The notes below the pieces were generated by a model. The model searched no databases and had not been told where the DNA came from. It saw only the letters and a list, made by a program, of their open reading frames with translations. 64,000 nt of DNA from Psilocybe azurescens (taxonomy: Eukaryota > Basidiomycota > Agaricomycetes > Agaricales > Agrocybaceae), in NCBI GenBank assembly GCA_023853785.1, contig JAJIRX010000579.1:1-64000 (forward strand). Direction: 5' to 3'. Positions 35,205 to 49,309 of the stretch are shown piece by piece. A program made the position numbers and the translations under genes. Every line of letters begins with the position of its first letter. Positions within the stretch are counted from its first letter, which is position 1.

Positions 35205-35874
35205 TAGATCAACTGACCAAAGTTTCTTGTAAGTATCTGGGAGCATAGGACCTCTGCGTGGGTCACAGGTGCGTTTTATCAAAAGAAGATGAGCTTAAGA
35301 GATCCACCGTCAGTGGTTGAATAGTCGAAGAAACACTTCCGGCCAACTTGAAAGCCAGAATTGATTCAATTGTGACTTGGAACAAGAGAAATATCAGATC
35401 GGATTTGGCGCCTTCAGCTCATTGTTGGGAGAACTGGTTTTGCTCAAGTGTTACCAAAGTGTAACCGATTAGTAACCGACTCGACAAATGGGCAGTGAAT
35501 GTTACTGACGTAATTACCTGCCGAAGGCAGGGTATTTTGCATGTATGAAATTCGTTAGTTGCAATCTAGTACATAAATGTAAACAACAACCATATAGAGA
35601 TAATTTTTCCAGGACTCCCCTGTTGGCAATTTGTAATAAATACCAATACCATGCCGTAGTACAATTCCTTCGGCATGTAGAAGTCCACTCTTTCGAGTTT
35701 TACTTAACAAGTACTTAACAAATTATCAAAAAACTAAGTAACAATTTTAAAGCTTACTTAGTTGCACATGACTGGGATCCGGGAAAACTCTGACCACGGT
35801 AAGAGACGGTAAAGTAAGCACCTGGTGTTCCGCCATTGAACAATTCTTCCTTCTTGACCCTCACCTCCTGCGAT
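35205..35874. other. Intergenic region with short hairpins upstream of DLD
   Basis: No gene. CCTGCCGAAGGCAGG (35517-35531) and CATGCCG...CGGCATG (35650-35677) are small hairpins. Short direct repeats GTAACCGA (near 35461) and ACTTAACAA (near 35702) also occur. The 5' part is the methyltransferase promoter side and the 3' part the DLD promoter side; I see no clear TATA box. Confidence 0.4.
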
Positions 35875-37829
<1,955 letters not shown>

Positions 37830-38303
37830 ATTCTTCTCGTCTACTCACGCAGACAGGAAAGACCGGACAATGGATGAACGGATGCAATGACCTTCACTTC
37901 GCACTAACTTTATAACGAGGACCATGCAGTCGATACCCCGTCGGTCGCGATTGGCAGGAATCGGATTACATAACCCACAGTCCCCGTTACCCTCTTCTCT
38001 ATTTTTCTCTTCCTTTGGTTTGGTTCAAGCATACTCTAACTCTGTAGACGCATCCACATCCCCCCTTGGTATATTCCATATTTGCGCGCGTATCACTTCT
38101 CCGGATGTACTTGTTACCTTTTTCGCCCACTTACCGTACAAACAATAATCCTTTTTTCTACTTTTCCAATCTCCTGTGCTATTGCAGAGCGCGAGATTTT
38201 TTTTACTTCCGACATTGCCGACTACCAGCGATTGAAATTACAGTGGCATCCTTGTGTTCAATGGTACCACTGAGGGTATAAGTACACCGTATGATTACAC
38301 TAT

Positions 38304-39113
38304 TTACAGGAACCTTGCGAAAGCTATCAACGAGCCTGCTTCGAATGCAAGCAACGTCATCTGTGCACCAACCTCTCTGTCCATCACACGCCCTCCGCCG
38401 CTGGTAGTAACAGTGGCTACAGGAAATAAGGCGCCAGTGAAAGTCGCCGTCTGGGTGTTTATCCTCATCGAGGTGGTGCGCCCGGCGGAGTCCGTGAGCC
38501 ACTCGACCCTGTTCACGCGCTTGTCGACGCACTCGCCGGATTGCTTTGAGATATCGAGTTTGCAGTCTTGTTCGAGGGCTGTGATGGGCGCGCTGTCCGG
38601 GCTTAGGCCTTCGGTTACTACCTGGTTGAGTTTGAGTTCGGATTGGTTTTGCTTCGAACGCGTCTGTATTGTTATGAATATTATGCGTCAATGGCTGGCA
38701 CGGAGGGATGTATAATTTGAGGTCTGTATGCTGAATATTGGCGCTCACATTTCTGTGTGGTTGGCTCGCTGACAATGGTCTGCACTGTGCCCTCAATGTT
38801 GAGGACCAGAAGACTCTGGACGGCGTCCATCGCGTATTTGGTGCGCCCGTTCTCGCCGGTGCCGAGTGCGGACACGCGCGTGGTTCCTTGTTCGGTCATA
38901 AACGAGACGGAGAAATCTGGGCTGTTGGTGGGAGCGGGGGTGGCTCGACGAGGTAGATCGTGGCTACGCCGGCGAGGGCTGGATATTCAGGATTTGGTTA
39001 ATGATGCCGCTACGAAAGATCGCAAGGTGACGTATGCGCGTACCGGTTTGGAATGCACACCCGAACACGCAGAGGGTGCGCAGGATGTTGTGGGATTTGG
39101 CCATCATCATCAT
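38304..39113 (-). CDS. Secreted protein of unknown function
   Basis: Reading leftward from ATG 39113: MMMMAKSHNILRTLCVFGCA, an intron (about 38996-39060), then LAGVATIYLVEPPP, together a plausible signal peptide. After one frame change near 38930 come SPDFSVSFMTEQGTTRVSAL and GTGENGRTKYAMDAVQSLLV with LNIEGTVQTIVSEPTT. After an intron (about 38680-38753) come NQSELKLNQVVTEGLSPDSA and LEQDCKLDISKQSGECVDKR. It then runs to VEWLTDSAGRTTSMRINTQT and a moderately hydrophobic end, LLAFEAGSLIAFARFL. Two Cys in CKLDISKQSGEC could form a disulfide. No family recognised. It is convergent with DLD, separated by about 470 bp. Confidence 0.55.
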
Positions 39114-39760
39114 CGTCCAGTTTGCGAAGGGGATTCTACTTGCAGTGAGGGCCGTTACAAGTCTGTCGGAGAAGCGGGACAGAAAGAAGTAAAGCTTTAC
39201 AGATCAACCAAGGAAAGTCCGCTCGATTTCAAGTTGACTCGTTATATGTACGAGATATATAGCAAGATCTTGCTTGTATTTCTCTTGTCAGTATTTGAAG
39301 AGAAGCGCGATGTGAATAGCCAATTATAGCCAAGGAACAATTATCAGTGTTTTTGATATTGAGAGGTTATTTCGCGGGTCGCGGTGAGCCAAGCCTAGTA
39401 CAGATTGGCGGATGAACTATGATGAACTTCGGTCGATATGATGAGTCAAGAAATAAGTTCAGGGACCAAGGCGTCTGGTTCAAGAGTATTGTGCAGGTAC
39501 GGGCAGGCATGCTGCACAGTACCAGATATCCGTGTATCCGTCCTAGCATTTAAGATCTGAGAGAAAGAGAATAGATGTGCATCTGGACATGATACAGATC
39601 AGCGAACATTCGCATGGCTGGGCCCACGTTAGATATGCATTCCGCTTAGCCTTCCAAAAGACAAGCCAAAAAAAACCGAACTAAATGACGAGAAAAAGTA
39701 GATGCAACAGTATATTTTGGAAGAGAACATGCTCGTCAAACAAACAAAGTCAATCACAAT
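39114..39760. other. Intergenic gap, no gene seen
   Basis: This contains the presumed promoter of the secreted-protein gene and the 3' flank of the Kre9-like gene. A forward 190-codon ORF over 38757-39329 is antisense to the secreted-protein gene and lacks motifs. Confidence 0.4.
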
Positions 39761-40600
39761 CTAGAACGCCATCGATAGACCAACAAGGGCGGGCCAAACC
39801 ATGAACACTAGACGGAATTTGATCATCTCCACATCCAATTTGCTTCCCTCCGCCTGGGGGACCAGGTTCGACGCCCGCGCCCGCCCAGTGCCCATATCAT
39901 TCTCCGCACGCCTTTCGAGGCTTTAGTGGTGGTTGAGGGCAGTACGGACTGGGAGCCGGTGATACGGGATATGATGGTGCTTGTTACGGTGGTGACGCTA
40001 GGCGCTTGCGAGCTGGACGCATTATTGCGTGAGGAGGATGAAGGCGGGGGCGTGTATGGGTTGGGGATGATGTTGAAGTCGGCGGTGTAGATTATTTGAG
40101 GAGGCTGAGAGATTAGGAAACGGAGGGTGCTGTTAGGTTGGGATTGAGTGTTAGGGTTTTTGGTGAATGTGGAGAATGAACGGTGACAAACAAATGGCGG
40201 AAATTTTCTGGGACAAAGAGTGGTATGTAGACTGTTGTGTAGAGGGATCGAGGGTCGGCGTCCTTGGAGAGAGTGGCTATGTATGTCTGCACCGACGAAA
40301 AAAGACCAGTCATTAAGATAATCCAGACGAAGAATGTTGACCACAGATCTATCCAAAGAAAAAAGCAAGGTGTGGCGTGCTATTCACCTTATTCCCAGCA
40401 TAGAGGTCGATTTTGAAACCAATGGTGGTATTCATGAGCGGTTTCCGTCCGTCCTCTATCCAGGTCACTTCAGCAGGCTGACCAGCAGTATACGTTGTAC
40501 TCGCCACAGGCTTTGTTGGGTAAAGCGAGGCCATTGTTCGTAAAGGTTGTTGAGAAAGAAGAGAAATCGCCAGGACCCAGAACAAATCAAGACGTAGCAT
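39761..40600 (-). CDS. Kre9/Knh1-like N-terminal domain, Ser/Thr-rich GPI-anchored cell-wall protein
   Basis: The start at 40600 opens a signal peptide, MLRLDLFWVLAISLLSQQPL. The Kre9/KNH-type beta-sandwich motif follows: YPTKPVASTTYTAGQPAEVT then WIEDGRKPLM and KIDLYAGNK. An intron (about 40290-40385) leads to TYIATLSKDADPRSLYTTVY. The C-terminal half is Ser/Thr/Pro-rich (TPPPSSSSRNNASSSQ, then VTTVTSTIISRITGSQSVLP). After a frame change near 39915 a hydrophobic tail RLVFMVWPALVGLSMAF ends at the TAG at 39761, as expected for a GPI-anchor signal. Such proteins sit in the fungal cell wall; Kre9/Knh1 affect beta-1,6-glucan. Exon joints near 40150-40290 are unclear. Confidence 0.6.
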
Positions 40601-41226
40601 TAGAATGTAATACGGAGAACCTTCAAGGTACTGCAAGATCTCTGATTTCTCTCCAGGAAGTAGATATGCCAGCCCGCCTTTGTGGAGAGTACCAGAGTAT
40701 GTTTAAGAGAGTTTTCCAAAACCCACTGAATCCCAGCAGTTAAAAAAGTTCACAATGTTCGTGTCGACCTCAGACCGCAAGCCGGATCTGAGCAGTGAGA
40801 TGATCACTGTACAGAAGTGTATCGGACCAGCAGAGCACCCCGTGAGCGAAATTAAGAAGCCAAGTACTGAATATATCAGAGACAAGTTGTTAAGATTAGT
40901 TGAATAATAGTTGGAAAATAGGTTGGAGTAGGATGTTGCTGTCAAGTTCAAGTTCAAGTCAAGTTGCAAGCACGCAGCAGCGCCAAGATTGTGGGCATAC
41001 GCGTTAGGTAATCATTGTTGATTTGACATATGTCGCACGGTCTGTAGGCGTGAACTTGGACATCATTCTCAGGATTGTACTTATACCTAACCTTCATTAT
41101 TCCCGCACAACATACAAGTCCTTGGGCCTCATACCCAGGCATCTAACGCTATATAAGCGTGTATAAGGTATAGTAAACGAAATCCTATGGGTGTATTGAC
41201 TATTAACATACTCAATTCCCATAGGA
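40601..41226. other. Divergent promoter region, no gene seen
   Basis: It lies between the reverse Kre9-like gene and the forward chromodomain gene. Reverse ORFs here (40703-40969, 40954-41142) lack motifs. Confidence 0.4.
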
Positions 41227-44200
41227 ATGGCACAATCTGACTCTGAAGCCGAGTCTGTGATATCCATTCCTTCCCCATCGCAACAATTTGTAGCCCAGGA
41301 AGATGATGCTGAAACCCTGTGGGAGGTAGAGGCGATAACCGGAGAGAGGAGGAACGATTACAAAGTCAAATGGGTTGGACAAGATCCATTAACTATGAAA
41401 CCTTGGCCACAGAGCTGGGTTCCCAAAAAGGACTGCACGCCAGACCTTGTAATATTGTGGAAGGCGAAGAAGAAGGAGCAGGAGAGAAGGAAATGTTAGT
41501 TTCGACTTTACTTGTTCTGTTCTGTTCGGTCCGGTGACCAACAGTACTAATCAACTGTCCTATCCTATTTCTAGCAACCGCGTCGACTCGTGGACGCTCA
41601 TCTACAGCACCTAGGAAGACCGGCCGTGTGTCAACAGCCTCTGTTGCTGCCCCGAAAGCATCCACGTCCAAACTCCCTCCTGCACGCCGATCAACATCCA
41701 CCGTATGCGCTCCCGCAACCGAAGAAGATAGAACCGCCAGACGCGGTCGTCCCAGTGCCGCATCTGCACTTTCGACTTCGGCAGCGATTGCCACAACGAA
41801 ACGCAGGAAGTCTAAAACCATGCCTGAGCCTATTCCAGAAGTTGAAGCAGAGTCGGAGGAAGATGTAGTTCCCGCGGCAAAGGCCAAAGCGAAGGGCAAG
41901 AAACGCAAACTCGATGTAGAGTCGGAGGAAGATGTGGTTCCTGCGCCGAAGCCCAAACCGAAGGGCAAGAAGCGCAAACTGGACGAGGCACAGAGCACAC
42001 ATAACTCTGCGAACGTACCTGTTGATGTTAATGTTGATCAGGACGGAGAACCTGTGACGAAACGCGTGATTTCGCGTCCGAAGAAGAAACGAAAGATTGA
42101 GGTCGAACTTGTCAGACGCAAAGTTAAACTAGAGGACGAGAAAGATCTGCGAAGAAGTCTGTCTCTATCCCAACAGGTTCAGCAACAGGAACCGGGAGGA
42201 GGACGAGGAGGAAGAGAGCTACCCAGTAAGGAAGCTTCGAAATACGGCGGTTGTTCACGCAGACGAGGACGAGGAAGAACAAGGAGAACAAGAAGAAATA
42301 GATATCAAGCAGGAAGCTCATATAGAGGATGAAATGGTAGAGGAGGAAGAGGAAGAGGACGAGGAGAGAATGGTCGAAGATGCTCTTTCGCAGGGAATCA
42401 ACAGTCCACCACCGATCGAATATTTGCCAGAATCGCCTTCGCAGACCACGGTGGAAGATATGCATGATGTCGACGTCAACATGGCAGTGGATGCGAAGGG
42501 CAAACGACGCGAAATCGACAATTTCGCAGACGACGAGCCTGAAGTCGACGAATTAGTGGATGATTCTATAATCGAAATCTCTAAACCCTCTACCAGCAAG
42601 CCCAACAAGACCTCAGCCAAAACCAAAGGCAAAACCAAAGCCCAAACCAGTGCCAAAGCTACTGCTGCTGCGAAAACGTCTACTGAAGCTGCCCCGGCTT
42701 CGAAATCCAAAGTCACATCTACAACGAAACAAATTTCTTCTCCGCTCAAGTTCGGCCCTCTCTCGAGACAGTCACTGCCGAATTCAAATGCAGGTTCTCC
42801 TTCTAAAGTCCCTGCTGCTGCTGCTGCTTCAGGCAAACCCAAAGCCAAAAAGCCAAAGCCAAAGCCGCCGACACCACGCCCCAGAAACCTGCAGAAAAGA
42901 AACCCTCAGCGCGTTCGCGGTACCCCATAGTTGTCATGACGGCGAGGCCATTTCGACGTCCTGATCCACGATCAGATCATTCGGACTCGGATTCGAATGA
43001 CAATGACAATGATAAACATGGCGACGGCAACGACAACAACGATAGGCCCCTGCCGCTCTTCTATCCTGCTTCTTCTACGTCGCGGAGATCATCGCTATCC
43101 CAATATCAACTGCCGAAGGAGGAGCGGTCGATATTCTGGGAGGGCAATCCTGAAGACAATGCACCCGGCGAGAGTGCGGCTGTTGAAGAACGTGATCGCG
43201 AGCTTACGCCTGGAGAGGCGGAGCGCCTGCGCGTGTGGGACAAAGAGTTCGATGAGGAAGAGCAGCTGAAGAAGAAACGAGCAGGAGGGCAGAAAAACGA
43301 ATGCAGGGCCTGTGCAAGGCCTGTTGGACATCCCGCCCACAGCTAATGAGATGCCGCTAGGCGACGTGGTGCAGCCGGTTGCATCTTCATCCAAGGCGAA
43401 GATAGCGGCTCATGAGCCTCTCGAGACAACGCGGAACGATGAGGATGTCGAAGAGGTACTCGAGAAGAGACAGATGTCCGTGCCTAGCAAATCATCTACG
43501 CTCGTGGCTGCGAGCTCTAAACAAGTTGAAACACAAGAATCTCCCAACCGTGTCGTTGCTGCTGCGGCTGCCACCTCCATCGCTGCCGACACCGACGCCG
43601 AAGCTCGCTCCGCCACCTCCAAAGCATCCAAGAAAACGGCTGCTTCTTCCAAATCGAAATCTACAACGGCTACCACGTCTAATGGCACCCTCCGTCGGCA
43701 GCGCACCGCGAAACCCCCTCAAACTCTTATGAAAACGATGTCGTTCCTGAAACCGAGGCAGAGGAGTCGCAATCGCAATCGCTATCCAAGCCCAAACCGA
43801 AAGCATTGGATATAGACCTGCCCGCTCCGGAGCCAACGACGTACTCTACCCTCCTGCATCCGCCGCCGCCATCGACGCCCGGAGGCAGAAGCACTATTAG
43901 GTCGAAAATGCGACCGAGGACGCCGATGTCCAGAGCCTCGTCCGTTGCTGGTGTGAATCCTTCAGGCAAAGTCCTCGGACCCATACCTATGCTCACGCCC
44001 TCCATATTCCACCCTCATCTCCCTCTTGCCGAACCGGCGTCGTCGTTGCCTGAGAGCATCTCCGAAATTACAGACTGTGCCCGGTATCCCAGCTCGAAAA
44101 TCGTCATGCACGATGATGAAGATGTGCCCATGGATGCTATAGAGGACTTTGATTCTCCTGAGAACCCGGCCAAGCGTGCAGCAGTGCCGCCTACGAAGGT

Positions 44201-46229
44201 CGTGGTGGGCAAAGAGAGGCAGAAGGAGAGCGCGGAGGAGATATGGGAGTCGGATATTGTCAAGAGGGGCCAGGAGATCGCGGAGGCTGTGAAGAGGCGA
44301 GCTGCCGCTTCCGAGGCGGGGAGTCCAGCTGTGCGTCCGAAGAGGACGCTTGCGGAGATTCGCGCGAGTCGCAGCCGGAGCGCGAGCAATGTCAGCAACG
44401 CCAATGTCAACGCCAGCGAACCGCGACCGGGCGCGACGGGTCTTGTCCAGGAGACGATTGTGGAGGAGGAAGACGAGGAGATGCGGGATCTGTCGACTGC
44501 CGCCGTCCCTCCTGCTTCAGGCCCGCGCGCCGCACTGGAAGACGATAGTGCGACTCTGCGAGAGATGGAGGAGGCGTATGTCGATCTCAGCGGGGGTGCC
44601 GGTGACGATAATGCGCATGCTGGGGACGCGCCAGTTCCACTTCACATCGCCTTGCGAAAGGAGGAAGAAGAATCGACTCAGGATGCCATGCAGGGCATGA
44701 TGGATGACATCCAGTTCCAGACTTCAAGTCGTCGTCGGAGAATGCTGTTGCCCAACTTGTTCTCGGATCGGAAGCAAGCAACGATGGCTCGGAGGGTATC
44801 CCCAAGGTATGCAATTGCGCATTCGTTATTTGTTAATTTGACTCCGACGTTGATTTTCCTGTTTGATTTGCGCATAGATCTTTGTGCAGGATGCTAGTCG
44901 ACCTGCCTCCCTCGCCCGTATTCGGAGGATGGTTCCCAGCTAGGGAACATGCGTACGACCAGATCTCGTTCCAGGTCGCAAACCCCAGCTGTGGTCCCTC
45001 AAACAAGCAAGGGGCAAAGGGCAAAGGCAAAGGCAAGGCGACGACCTTGGATGTGGGCTCGAATAAATCCAGCAGAGCGGGCTCTCTTGCGCCACCGAGG
45101 CAAGCGTCTCTCTCGCCGGTTAGTACTTTTGATTATCAAATTTCTGGGTATGCTCAATGGTTTGCATACGATGTTTATTAGAACGACCGCATTGACGAGG
45201 ATGTTCACGATCGTCTCAATGCTGCCCTTGCATTGGTTGAAACAAAATCTCAAGAGCTTACGAGGCTTGAAACTGAACTAGCCTCTCAACGAACCAAGAG
45301 CGAAGATGAGGTGGACAAACTCAACACACTATCTAAAGAGCAAAAGGAGCGTATCGATAACATGACTATACTGGCTGCCAAGGACCAGGCCGAATGGGAA
45401 CAACGAATGGCGGACGCCGATGCGAAGAGCAGCCAGCTCCTTGCGGAGAAGGAGGCGGAGTGGGAGGTGGAACGGGCACGCCTAGTCGCTCAAATCGAAG
45501 CTGCTACAAACAGTAAAGTCAGCGCAGAAAAGGATCGCGATTTCTTCCGAGAGCAATACGCCCAAGCCTCAGGATACGTCTCTTCTGTCCGTGACGACAA
45601 CAAGGACCTTGAAAAGCGCGTCAAGATCGCTGAAGACCAAGCACAGTCTGGTGTTGCTCTTGTCAAGGCTACTTTCGAACTGCGCGTCAAGAATCTCGAA
45701 ACCGATCTGAAATCGTGGCGGAGGATGGCGGAATTCTTGATTGAGAAGGACAGACGCACAGACAACGATGAGATCAGGCGTCGTGCTGCAGAGCACCCGG
45801 AATTGGCTTCGCGCTGCGATCGGCAAAGACGGTCTATTGACATATTGGGAGTGCAACTCGACGAGTTGAAGGAAGAAACGGAGAGGAGGAACCGCGAGTG
45901 GTCGGTAGACAAAGCGGAGCTCCAGCAATGGAAGAAAGAGACGACTAGGCTGCACGTCGAGCTGAATGAGGCTATGACCAAACTCGATAGAATTGGGCGA
46001 TCAGGCGAAGACGATCAAAGCGGCGATGCAAATCATAGTGCGAATGAATTTGTTTATTGCTGTCAATGGAGAACCTACGATGGAGTTGAAAGTACTTCAT
46101 GTCGCGAAGTCTTTTCAAATATTTCTGTGCGGTTTTTTTTTCTATGTTGCTCTTGCTGACACTTATGTGCTCTTTTGTTAGGATCTGGAGCAGCATCTAC
46201 TTTCTGGAGGACATCTTCACCATACCTAA
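41227..46229 (+). CDS. Chromodomain-like N-terminus, long disordered middle, coiled-coil C-terminus, Cys/His end
   Basis: Start MAQSDSEAESVISIPSPSQQ at 41227. A chromodomain-like fold follows: ETLWEVEAITGERRNDYKVK then WVGQDPLTMKPWPQSWVPKK, with the usual aromatic cage positions. After an intron (about 41495-41575) a very long Ala/Ser/Lys/Glu-rich disordered part carries nuclear-localisation-type basic runs (KGKKRKLD twice, SRPKKKRKIEVE) and acidic runs (MVEEEEEEDEERM). From about 45190 a coiled coil of about 260 residues begins (QELTRLETELASQRTKSEDE ... WRRMAEFLIEKDRR). The last exon supplies CREVFSNISDLEQHLLSGGH, a possible C2H2-like end, with TAA at 46227. Probably a nuclear chromatin-associated protein; no enzymatic motif. 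Frame changes near 42195, 42925, 43320 and 43735 must be corrected to join the parts. Confidence 0.6.
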
Positions 46230-46610
46230 CTTATTCCCCATGTTGTATTTTATCTCATTCATATTAGGATTCATTTTGCGAACGTTCGGATATCCCTCAA
46301 GGAAGATAGTGTGGATAGTGTGATTGTGAGATCGCTGGCCAGTAATGGCTTCCTCATTTCTGACTAAACCATTTTATTTTAGTCATCGAACAAGCCTCAA
46401 AGACACCTCAGGGTTTTAAATTATCGTGCAATTGGAACTTCTTTTGCCGTCGGACTCCGAGCAAGTCGATTCTCGCTCTTTTCCCAACTTATTTCTCCCA
46501 CTAAGATCTAATTTAATATTTTGATTGGTCATGCAATAAACACAAATGACTATGGGAGCTGGCTCGGATGGCCATCCGCTCACTTGCGTCACGCTCGGCC
46601 CTGTGGATTG
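46230..46610. other. Intergenic gap, no gene seen
   Basis: Between the chromodomain gene and the AKR promoter. No motif-bearing frame. Confidence 0.4.
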
Positions 46611-46620
46611 ACTATATAGA
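46611..46620 (+). promoter_or_regulatory. TATA-like box of the aldo-keto reductase gene
   Basis: ACTATATAGA lies about 95 bp upstream of the ATG at 46712, a normal spacing for a fungal TATA promoter with a short 5' leader. Confidence 0.4.
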
Positions 46621-46711
46621 CCCTGCGAAGCCAGAACTGATAAAAGCCCATTTTACTTGACCACAGTCTCACAGACTATCACTTGAAGCATCATTCCTAC
46701 AGATAATCGAC

Positions 46712-48580
46712 ATGGCTGAAGTTTCAGAGAGGCAGTTCAAAGTCCCTTACGGTACGTATAGCCGGAAGGCGATACCTTATACCGATTCTCAGATTACAGC
46801 GTCTAGTTCGTTTGGGCAACTCCGGCTTGAAAGTCTCGAAAATCATTCTCGGAACAATGCAATACGGCACGTCAAAGTGGGTCGATTGGGTTCTGGACGA
46901 GGAAGCCGCCTTCGAACACATCAAAGCAGCGTGAGTTTGCATAACTTGTAATATAGGATTAACACTCATCTGTATGATTTTTAGCTACGAGGCTGGAATC
47001 CAGACATTCGATACTGCAAATGTGATTTTTCCTATCTTCGTTTGTTGGCTTCAATTGCTTATGTTGCCTACCGCCATATTACAACATCTAGGTATACTCC
47101 AATGGACATTCAGAAATTATTCTAGGAAAAGTGATCAAGAAATTGAACTTACCTCGAGATGAAATTGTCATTATGACCAAGGTGGGTAGAAATATATCGT
47201 TCTTTGGTAATCAAATTCTTTTAAACTTCAACACAGCTCCACGGGATTGTAACTCGTGAATTCGGTGTCAGCTTCTGGGGGACTGGAAACAAGGCCGATG
47301 CCCATGGTTATGTTAACCAACATGGGCTCAGTCGCAAGGTGTGTACCAAAGTATAGGCACAGAACATGAGACCGGTCACTGACGTTAGAACAGCACATCT
47401 TTGAATCAGTGAAACACAGCCTTGAACGGCTTCAACTTGACTACGTCGACGTCTTACAATGTAAGAACCAGTTTCGGCGTAGGAATTGTCCATTGACTGT
47501 CAGACTTTAGGCCATCGATTTGACCCCGACACTCCTATCGCAGAAACGGTAAGTCAAGATAAATTACCAAAATATACGGTTTTAGGCTACTCATGAGAGG
47601 CAATCTTCTTCAGATGCAAGCTCTGCATGATGTTGTGCAAGCGGGTTACGTGCGCTATATTGGAATGAGCTCCTGTTATGCCTGGCAATGTGCGTGGACC
47701 CACAGTAATTCGGTTCATACACTGACATCGGCATAAATGATCCAGTTCACGCAATGCAAAGTCGGTATATTCTCGCAGAAATATCAATGCGATACTTATA
47801 TTCTACCCCAGATTATGCCATCAACAACAAACTGACCCCATTCATCTCGATGCAAAACCATTACAACCTGCTTTATCGCGAAGAAGAGCGCGAAATGTTT
47901 CCAACATTGAAGGTCTGTTGTCTTCCATTTCGGACGACCATTAAAATTGAATATACACCTCCTTGTTTTTTTTAGTTATCCGGCGTCGGATCCATTCCTT
48001 GGTCACCAATTGCGAGAGGCGTCCTAACTCGCCCATTCGGTGATACCACTAAACGTGCATCCTCCGACTTGTACGTCTTTCTTTCAACTCTAGTCGTATG
48101 TGGAATGGAAAAGGCTAAAACATATATAGGGCAATTGGAAGATACATGACAATGCAATCCACGCCTGAAATTGTGAAAAGGTAAGCCTGCAAGTTTAACT
48201 TGGGAAGGTCACCCCTTGAATTCCTAGTACATACACTATTCAGAGTGGAAGAAATTTCTAAGAAACTTGGCATCAGCATGGCCCAAGTTTCTGTTGCCTG
48301 GGTGTTGTCCAAAGAAGGTGACTATCGTGATTGTATTAACTGAGTAAGACTGAATCACGGCATGTACTTTCTAGGCGTTAGCGCTCCAATTGTGGGCACC
48401 ACTAGTCTAAAAACTTGGAGGAAATTATCGGTCAGCAAATTCATAGGCTACAGGTCACCGATCTTCCCATTAACTAACTCATATTGTACTTTAGCCGCCG
48501 TTAATATCAAACTTTCCGATGAAGATATCAAATATTTGGAAGAGCCATATGTTCCACAAGAAATATTTGGGCACTTCTAA
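46712..48580 (+). CDS. Aldo-keto reductase (aryl-alcohol dehydrogenase-like group)
   Basis: This is an NADPH-dependent carbonyl reductase or aryl-alcohol dehydrogenase. About ten exons are readable without frame corrections. In order they give VRLGNSGLKVSKIILGTMQY, GTSKWVDWVLDEEAAFEHIK and FDTAN|VYSNGHSEIILGK, with catalytic Asp and Tyr. PRDEIVIMTK (catalytic Lys), LERLQLDYVDVLQCHRFDPD (catalytic His) and VVQAGYVRYIGMSSCYAWQ follow. Next are FISMQNHYNLLYREEEREMF, SIPWSPIARGVLTRPFG (cofactor-contact region), EEISKKLGISMAQVSVAWVL and APIVGTTSL. It ends IKYLEEPYVPQEIFGHF at TAA 48578. This is the layout of AKR families common in wood- and litter-decay fungi. No reductase-cluster partner lies beside it. 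Confidence 0.85.
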
Positions 48581-48835
48581 GGGTCCCAACTTCGAAACAA
48601 ACGCAATAATAAATACAACAATAACAATATTCATGACATTATCGATGCTCGTGAGATCTGAGAAGCGACGGTGTGAAAAAAGAAGTTCAGTGAAACTGCT
48701 TCCAGATCGGGCATCTTAAGAATACGCCTTCAAATTGAGTGAGAATTTCGGACGCAATTAAGCAAAAGTCACTGGTTGTCCTTCAATAAACCAGCAAAGG
48801 AGGTGGTTTACGAAAAAACTTTCCAGAAGATTTAG

Positions 48836-48918
48836 TGTCGGTAGCTGGAATCGAACCAGCGGCTCTTCGGAGTCGGATTAGCCACAACGAAGTGATTTAA
48901 CCCCTAATCGATACCGAC
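48836..48918 (-). tRNA. tRNA-His (GTG) with an 11-nt intron
   Basis: On the reverse strand: acceptor GTCGGTA pairs with TACCGAC (7/7); D stem GATT/AATC with loop AGGGGTTA; anticodon stem CTTCG/CGAAG; loop TT-GTG-G..C; four-base variable loop AGCC; T arm GCTGG-TTCGATT-CCAGC; A discriminator. The intron (48871-48881) follows position 37, the canonical site. As usual for eukaryotic tRNA-His, no G(-1) is encoded. Confidence 0.85.
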
Positions 48919-49228
48919 GATGCCTTAGATTTTAAAATATGTTCCATGGCGCATAGCAATTTCATGTGTTGTTCATTGATAGCCCGGATTATAAAAACCC
49001 TCGTTCCGAAGGGGAAAAAGTTAATCCATGGCTAAAGTTACAAATGCGTATTTGCTTTGTGTAATCTATCTCTTACAACTAAATGCAAATATCTAGGAAC
49101 CTTTGGGAAATTTTCGTGGACATGTTAAAACCTAGCTCAAAAAATAGGAGCACCTGCTCTTTCATCTTGTATATGGATGAGATAGTCAAACAAAATAAAT
49201 TTTACAAAAATTGGAGATCACATCAAAA
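48919..49228. other. Spacer between the two tRNA-His genes, no gene seen
   Basis: AT-rich. A small forward ORF at 49083-49268 overlaps the second tRNA and is not credible. Confidence 0.5.
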
Positions 49229-49309
49229 TGTCGGTAACTGGAATCGAACCAGTGGCTCTTCGGAATGATATACCACAACGAAGTGATTTAACCCCTAATC
49301 GATACCGAC
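49229..49309 (-). tRNA. tRNA-His (GTG) with a different, 9-nt intron
   Basis: It is identical to the tRNA at 48836-48918 in the mature region, except that the outermost T-stem pair is A-T instead of G-C. The intron (49264-49272) sits at the same site but has a different sequence and length. That comparison fixes which bases are intron and therefore the GTG anticodon. Confidence 0.85.

Noticed and set aside
38757..39329. Forward 190-codon ORF
   Set aside because: It is antisense to the secreted-protein gene, has no motif, and its composition is explained by the opposite strand.
48836..48918. Reading the first tRNA as tRNA-Arg (CCG)
   Set aside because: The bases needed for that anticodon are in the part that differs completely in the second copy, so they are intron. 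Both copies then give GTG.
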